This document shows, one piece after another, positions 24,111 through 28,484 of a stretch of DNA of 28,484 bases (position 1 is its first letter; each line of letters starts with the position of its first letter). Origin of the DNA: UBA2160 sp964588665. Lineage in GTDB: Bacteria; Chloroflexota; Dehalococcoidia; Lucifugimonadales; UBA1123. The notes beneath the pieces are model-generated. The model was given only the letters and a program-made list of their open reading frames with translations. It ran no database searches and had not been told where the DNA came from. Location of the stretch: NCBI GenBank assembly GCA_964588665.1, contig CAZPQQ010000041.1, forward strand, positions 1 through 28,484, given 5' to 3'. The position numbers and the translations under genes were made by a program.

Positions 24111-25213
24111 GCCTGTCCTCCTTCTTGCATGGCCGAGTAGGCTTCCCGGAGTATGTCTTGACGGCGATGTAGGTGACGTGAAAGCGACCAGAGCCTAAGC
24201 AGCATAATGAATCGCATTGTCGGATCTCCAACATCGACACGTTGAACTGCATCCCGAAGGTAGTCCTTTGCTCGCTTCAACGCCACGAAAGCCGTAGGAC
24301 CTACCATGCTCTCTAGTTCTACCTTTTCTAGGACTTCATCCGTGAATTCTGCCCGCGAATCGATGCCCAGCGATTCGATAACCATCCGAGCGGCGGGCGA
24401 CACAATCCCGTTCTCGCCAAGGTCTTCTGCGAGGTCGTGGAGATCATCTATGGTCTGAGTCGCGGCGGCTGCCAACATTATGACTTCGGAATAACGCTCG
24501 AAAAGATCGTCCCTGCGGCTGCGGTGAAGTATCGAACCTAGGAGCGCAAGAAGAGGCGACAACTTCCGGCCGGTCTGTTCGTAACCCTTGAGGTCCATGG
24601 GTGTGCCTGTCCGTCGACTCTCTTTTTCCATTAGATTGATCTCGACATAGCTTGAAGACGCTTGAATCAGTGCGCTTAGGCTTCGATCTGGGTCAATAAC
24701 TTGAAGCCTCCGAATAAACTCCAAGAAGAGTATCTCTCCGACGTAAAGATCTTCTCGTGCCTCGATGGCGACTTCCTTCGGGTCGGTAATTTGGTCCACG
24801 ATCTTGTAGTAAGCCCCGCCCACGAGGCTGGCGAAACGGATTTGATCGAATAGATCGTTCTCGTGAAGCCCGCCAAATAGTCTTCCCCATACGGCAAGAA
24901 TCTCTCCCAAAACCACCATTGATCCGAAGTAATTGCTCTCGACGGGACGAGCAAAGTAGTTTTCGAGAACATTTCGAACCTCTCCGTCGAATTTCTCGAC
25001 AAATGCACCAATCTCAGGTCTGAGCGAGTCAACCGCCATACGGACAAGTTCAGTTCTCCCGTCACGTCGATAGAAATCGTCGATCGAATTCGAACTCATG
25101 ATGAGCACCACATCAGGGCAGTTCTCACGAAGATAAGCGTCCTGATCGATGAGCTCCTTCAATTCTGACTGAGTCTTGATCAATGACGACTCGATTTGCT
25201 CCATGGTGTCCAT
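24107..25213 (-). CDS. class I isoprenoid-synthase-like protein, function unknown
   Basis: 368 residues, all helical in look. Near 250-270 is ATQTIDDLHDLAEDLGENG, which resembles the second Asp-rich motif of polyprenyl synthases (QxxDDxxDxxxD). An earlier GGAYYKIVDQITD (about 132-144) sits where the first Asp-rich motif would be, but has only two Asp. Between them ALIQASSSYVEINLMEKESR and YEQTGRKLSPLLALLGSIL match the helices of the same fold. So class I terpenoid fold is likely, while prenyl-transfer activity is not assured. The start is the second of two tandem ATG codons (25213), six bases after AGAGGA; a TTG at 25243 is possible. It is translationally coupled to the 63-residue protein. 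Codon use is less GC-rich than in the flanking genes, a hint of transfer. Confidence 0.65.
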   Translation of the reverse strand: MDTMEQIESSLIKTQSELKELIDQDAYLRENCPDVVLIMSSNSIDDFYRRDGRTELVRMAVDSLRPEIGAFVEKFDGEVRNVLENYFARPVESNYFGSMVVLGEILAVWGRLFGGLHENDLFDQIRFASLVGGAYYKIVDQITDPKEVAIEAREDLYVGEILFLEFIRRLQVIDPDRSLSALIQASSSYVEINLMEKESRRTGTPMDLKGYEQTGRKLSPLLALLGSILHRSRRDDLFERYSEVIMLAAAATQTIDDLHDLAEDLGENGIVSPAARMVIESLGIDSRAEFTDEVLEKVELESMVGPTAFVALKRAKDYLRDAVQRVDVGDPTMRFIMLLRLWSLSRHLHRRQDILREAYSAMQEGGQA

Positions 25214-26467
25214 CATGTTTCCTCTCGATTTTTGAGTAGACAATCGCGTTGGTCGCTTTCGACAAATGTTGGTAATGACAGAGCGCCGGTTTTTTGGGAA
25301 TGATTATCGCGAGTCGAAACCGTGGAGGTGTCTCCAAGACGGTTTCACCTCCGATACTCTGGGACCACCCGCCTCCTGACATCGTGCCGCCGCGCAGCGC
25401 CCACTCCACGTTCGCGCGTTGCCTGTTTACCCTGCGACCTGAAGACTCAGGACCCATCCGTGCCTGTCGACCTTGAGCGACTGGGTGCAGCCGACCACTA
25501 TGTGAGGAAGAAGAAGTTCGACCGTGGGCCTTGGCAATAGGACGGTGCACGGAACGTAAGCGTGACGAACGACACTCACCGTTCTTTCTTGCCCTAAGAA
25601 TCACCGGTTGAGGGGATAACGTGCCCCATATTGCTTCGACTTTGAATTACCGATAAAGGCCGTCACACTCGTGCGTACTCGCCGAGATCAACTCGAAATT
25701 TCGCAGATGGAATCCCGTGCTTTCGTCTAACACTCCTCTGAGATGGAACAGACTTCAGGACAACCTATGGTTTTTGTCAATCCCCATCTGTCAGCCGGCA
25801 TTCCGCCGCATCTGGTCGATACACCAGCTCAGACAATCCCAAAAAGCGCAACGTTGGCCCAACTTACCCCAACCTCACAATCTGGTTCACTCAACTTGCC
25901 CGGGGGCGAGCTTCCAGAGATTTAAGCACAAAACCGGTTTCAGTCTGACTACATTCGTTTTCAGGGTGCAGATTTTCGGATTTCTGAGCGCCGACACCTC
26001 TGATATTGGCATATGAGGGCGGAATGTCAAGAGGTGTTCTGTCTACATTCTCAGGCACGGCCAGGCGAGAATCTCCTGGAAGTTCGGCCTGGGTGCCGTC
26101 AACGTTCTCGAACCTCCGCCAGTCAATTGGGCCGGTGAGATGTTGTGTCGGCGGAGTTGATCGCCACCGCTCTACTGAGCGGCACAGAGTGAACATGAAA
26201 GTCCATTGGTGTGCATGAGCTAGTATTGGTGATGATCAGGCCTGTCACAAAGAAATGTTCGTGACAGGCACGAATCTGAGCGATTTCACGCCTCGACCCA
26301 CGCCTGACACGACCCTTTTTGACAACTCCGTTTTTCGACAGTTCTTCGCTGCGCGGGTCGCTAGCCGACCCGGTCGCGGTCCGCTCGATAATTTGGGTCG
26401 ATTTGGGACAGCATCGGTACACACAACGTCGCCAACCCGCTTCGTGGCAGCGGAACCGTCGAGTCCC
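25214..26467. other. 1.25-kb region nearly without genes
   Basis: No recognisable gene. One plus-strand frame of 60 residues (25743-25925, Pro-rich, starting MEQTSGQPMVFVNPHLSAG) has no Shine-Dalgarno or family. A minus-strand frame at 25891-26196 carries ENVD repeats of no known family. An inverted repeat is at 26240-26269. AT content is higher than around it. Confidence 0.45.
26240..26269. repeat. inverted repeat
   Basis: GCCTGTCAC (26240-26248) and GTGACAGGC (26261-26269) are perfect reverse complements over a 12-base loop. No T-run follows on either strand, so it is not a normal terminator; an operator or the scar of an element is possible. Confidence 0.5.
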
Positions 26468-28411
26468 CTAGATCTGCCGGCCCAGCAATGTCCCTTCGTA
26501 CATGGCTTCTTCGATTGTGCGGGGGTCTTCGCTGTCGCCGATGGTGTGGACCTCGGGGACGGCGGCGCCTACGTCTTCGGCGAGGCCGCGTTGGGGGACG
26601 GCGCCTCGGGCGACGATGACCGAGTCGACGATGAGGTCGCGCTCGGCGGCGTCGGCGCCGACCAGGGTGAGGCCGTCGGGCCGGATCTCTTTGACGTCGT
26701 GCTCGGTGATGAACTCGACGCCGGCGTTGCGCAGCCGGAGTAGGAGCGCGTTGCGGTACGTCGCAGGGGCTTCGATGACAAGCTGCGACTCCGGTGATCG
26801 GGCGACAATCGTCACGTGGCAGCCTCGCTCGACGAGGAATTCGGCGGTCTCGCAGCCTACCTGGCGGCCTCCGAGGACGGCGACGCGTTTGCCCTCGGGG
26901 ATGCCGTCGCCCGCCAGCACGGCGAACGCGGTGGCAACGTTGTCGCCGTCGATGCCCGGGATTGACGGCATCAACGGGGCGGCGCCGGTAGCCACGACGA
27001 GCACGTCGGGCGACTCGTCGGCCACGGTGGCGGCGTCGACGCGGGTGTTCAGGTGCTGCTCGACCGGGACTCGATCGAGTTCTCGGGCGAGATAGTCTTC
27101 GAGCCAGGCGAGCCTGTCTTTGTACGGCGGCGCTTTGGCCAGGGCGAGCTGACCGCCGCCAAGGGTCGATTCCGCTTCGTACAAGCTGACGTTGTGGCCG
27201 CGGGCAGCAGCGACGCGCGCCACCTCCATACCGGCCGGTCCGGCGCCAACCACCATGACTTTGCGAGGCGTGGAAGCGGGCTCGGGGTCGTGCAGCCATT
27301 CTTCTCGGCCGAGTTTCGGATTGATGAGGCACCGGATCGGGGCGTTGCGCGACAGGTTGAGCCTGCATGTGTCGCACGATATGCACTTCAAGATGCGATC
27401 GTCGTCGCCCCGGGCGGCCTTGGCGGCCCAATGCGGATCGGCGAGGAGAGGGCGAGCCAGCGCCACGAAGTCCGCCTTGCCGCTGGACAGGATGTCCTCG
27501 GCAAGCGCGGGATCTCGAATCTCGCCGACGACGATGACCGGGATGTTCAACGCACGCTTGATCGTCTCGGCATGACCCGCTAGAAACCCCTGCGTCACGG
27601 CCATCGGGCTGACCTCCGGCGGCATGATCGGGGTTGGCGCCGTGCCGCCCTGAGACACGTTGATCGCGTCAGCTCCGGCGTCCTCGAAATCTTTGGCGAA
27701 GATCACCGCGTCCTCGAGACCGTATCCGCCCTCGGCGCTCATGCGGATTATTATCGGGAAGCTCGGGCCGGTGGCTTGTCGGACGCTTTGGATCACCTCT
27801 CGGGCAAACCTGGCTCTGTTTTCGATTGAGCCGCCGTATTCGTCGGTCCGGTGGTTGGTCGCCGGCGACATGAACTGGTGAAGCAGATATCCGTGTGCGC
27901 CGTGCAGTTCGACGGCGTCGTAGCCTGCTCGTTTGGCGCGGTCGGCGGCTTCGGCGAAGCTCGTGACGGTGGAGGCGATTTCGTCTTTGGTCATCGGCTC
28001 CGGCGGCGGAAAGGCGCCGTCGGCGACATCCGATGCTGATAGCAACCGGCCTCCGTTATACGCGGGGTTGGCCTTGTTGCCGCCGTGGTGCAGTTGGATC
28101 GCGATCTTCCCTCCGTACCGGTGCACGGCCTCCGTAAGCTGGAGGTGGCTGGAGATCAGCGGGTCTCGGTCGATGCCCAGCCCGCAACTCCATGCCCGAC
28201 CCACGGGATTGATGTAGCTGGCCTCGGCGATAATCAGCCCCACCCCACCTTTTGCTCTTTCTCCCAAATACGCGACGTGCACATAGGATGCAGCGCCCGT
28301 GTCGGTGGCAAATTGAGTGACGATCGGGGCCATTACGGTTCGGTTCCGGAGCGTCATCCGGCCGATCGCTCCGGGCGAGTTAAGAGTCTCAAACTTGTGG
28401 GCTGTAGCCAT
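26468..28411 (-). CDS. old-yellow-enzyme type NADH:flavin oxidoreductase (FMN, 4Fe-4S, FAD; 2,4-dienoyl-CoA reductase-like)
   Basis: 647 residues in the order of 2,4-dienoyl-CoA reductase and trimethylamine dehydrogenase: an FMN TIM barrel (1-340), a 4Fe-4S site, and an NAD(P)H/FAD-binding half. Seen: LHGAHGYLLHQF at 169-180 (His-Gly-Ala-His active-site motif), YGGSIENRARF, cluster Cys343, 346, 349 and 361, VVGAGPAGMEVARVAAARG (about 389) and VAVLGGRQVGCETAEFL. The cluster spacing is CxxCxxCx11C, one residue shorter than the CxxCxxxCx11C of E. coli FadH. It likely reduces an activated C=C bond with NAD(P)H; the substrate is unknown. GAGGAG seven bases before ATG fixes the start. Confidence 0.9.
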   Translation of the reverse strand: MATAHKFETLNSPGAIGRMTLRNRTVMAPIVTQFATDTGAASYVHVAYLGERAKGGVGLIIAEASYINPVGRAWSCGLGIDRDPLISSHLQLTEAVHRYGGKIAIQLHHGGNKANPAYNGGRLLSASDVADGAFPPPEPMTKDEIASTVTSFAEAADRAKRAGYDAVELHGAHGYLLHQFMSPATNHRTDEYGGSIENRARFAREVIQSVRQATGPSFPIIIRMSAEGGYGLEDAVIFAKDFEDAGADAINVSQGGTAPTPIMPPEVSPMAVTQGFLAGHAETIKRALNIPVIVVGEIRDPALAEDILSSGKADFVALARPLLADPHWAAKAARGDDDRILKCISCDTCRLNLSRNAPIRCLINPKLGREEWLHDPEPASTPRKVMVVGAGPAGMEVARVAAARGHNVSLYEAESTLGGGQLALAKAPPYKDRLAWLEDYLARELDRVPVEQHLNTRVDAATVADESPDVLVVATGAAPLMPSIPGIDGDNVATAFAVLAGDGIPEGKRVAVLGGRQVGCETAEFLVERGCHVTIVARSPESQLVIEAPATYRNALLLRLRNAGVEFITEHDVKEIRPDGLTLVGADAAERDLIVDSVIVARGAVPQRGLAEDVGAAVPEVHTIGDSEDPRTIEEAMYEGTLLGRQI

Positions 28412-28447
28412 GCGCGGTCTCCTCGTTTCTGCGTGTGAATCGGCCCC

Positions 28448-28477
28448 ATTTCAACAGAGACGACGGAGGCTTGTCAA
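28448..28477 (-). promoter_or_regulatory. promoter of the old-yellow-enzyme gene
   Basis: Minus strand TTGACA (28477-28472), a perfect -35, then TGAAAT (28453-28448) after 18 bases. The -10 is only fair. Confidence 0.4.
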
Positions 28478-28484
28478 TCGGCGT

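Noticed and set aside
26361..27431. 356-residue Arg-rich minus-strand frame
   Set aside because: It lies inside the FAD half of the OYE-type gene in another frame and is low complexity.
1..28484. CRISPR array, tRNA, rRNA or transposase gene
   Set aside because: I looked for regular direct repeats, tRNA T-loop patterns and transposase motifs on both strands and saw none.

Overview
This is GC-rich bacterial DNA from a draft, metagenome-style scaffold; a run of 10 N sits inside a gene at 17038-17047. The gene mix suggests a Chloroflexota lineage of the Dehalococcoidia/SAR202 kind: a phosphoglucose isomerase of the transaldolase-fusion type, amidohydrolase-2, NHL and lactonase beta-propellers, an FMN/4Fe-4S/FAD old-yellow-enzyme reductase and DAO-type FAD oxidoreductases. 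That assignment is inference; there is no rRNA, tRNA or marker gene to prove it.

Layout. 1-333: the end of a GNAT-like acetyltransferase gene broken by a TGA. 743-1759 (+): DAHP synthase behind a good sigma70-type promoter. 1774-8658 (-): a compact pentose-phosphate operon, transketolase (one frameshift), phosphoglucose isomerase, 6-phosphogluconate dehydrogenase, glucose-6-phosphate dehydrogenase and NAD(P)H-hydrate epimerase. It pairs the two NAD(P)H-producing dehydrogenases with an enzyme that repairs damaged NAD(P)H. 9129-13279: amidohydrolase, two convergent VOC proteins, an MBL-fold hydrolase and an NHL propeller. 13345-14623: decayed DNA, with a gene-end remnant plus hairpin terminator and a pseudogene that has lost its middle.

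14696-15208 (-) holds the best find: a C_GCAxxG_C_C family redox protein whose frame continues upstream through a TGA lying exactly where the family has its first conserved Cys. It is followed by a hairpin that fits the bacterial SECIS rules, so it is a probable selenoprotein. The obvious Shine-Dalgarno that would make an annotator start the gene after the TGA is the 3' arm of that hairpin.

15358-17373 (+): a lactonase-type propeller and a DapA-superfamily aldolase (split by the N gap). 17443-17580: a 138-bp MITE-like element with about 28-bp terminal inverted repeats, each itself palindromic. 17622-22403 (+): YdeI-like protein, two tandem paralogous methyltransferases of identical length, a DUF1786 protein and a DAO-type FAD oxidoreductase, closely packed and probably one operon. 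22675-23011: a YCII-like gene broken by a CAGG tandem repeat. 23012-23918: gene-poor, with a small zinc ribbon.

23919-25213 (-): a class I isoprenoid-synthase-like protein coupled by an ATGA overlap to a 63-residue protein with an excellent Shine-Dalgarno and an unusual WFDWDDD tail, a candidate undescribed enzyme/peptide pair. 25214-26467 is nearly empty, and 26468-28411 (-) encodes the old-yellow-enzyme type reductase.
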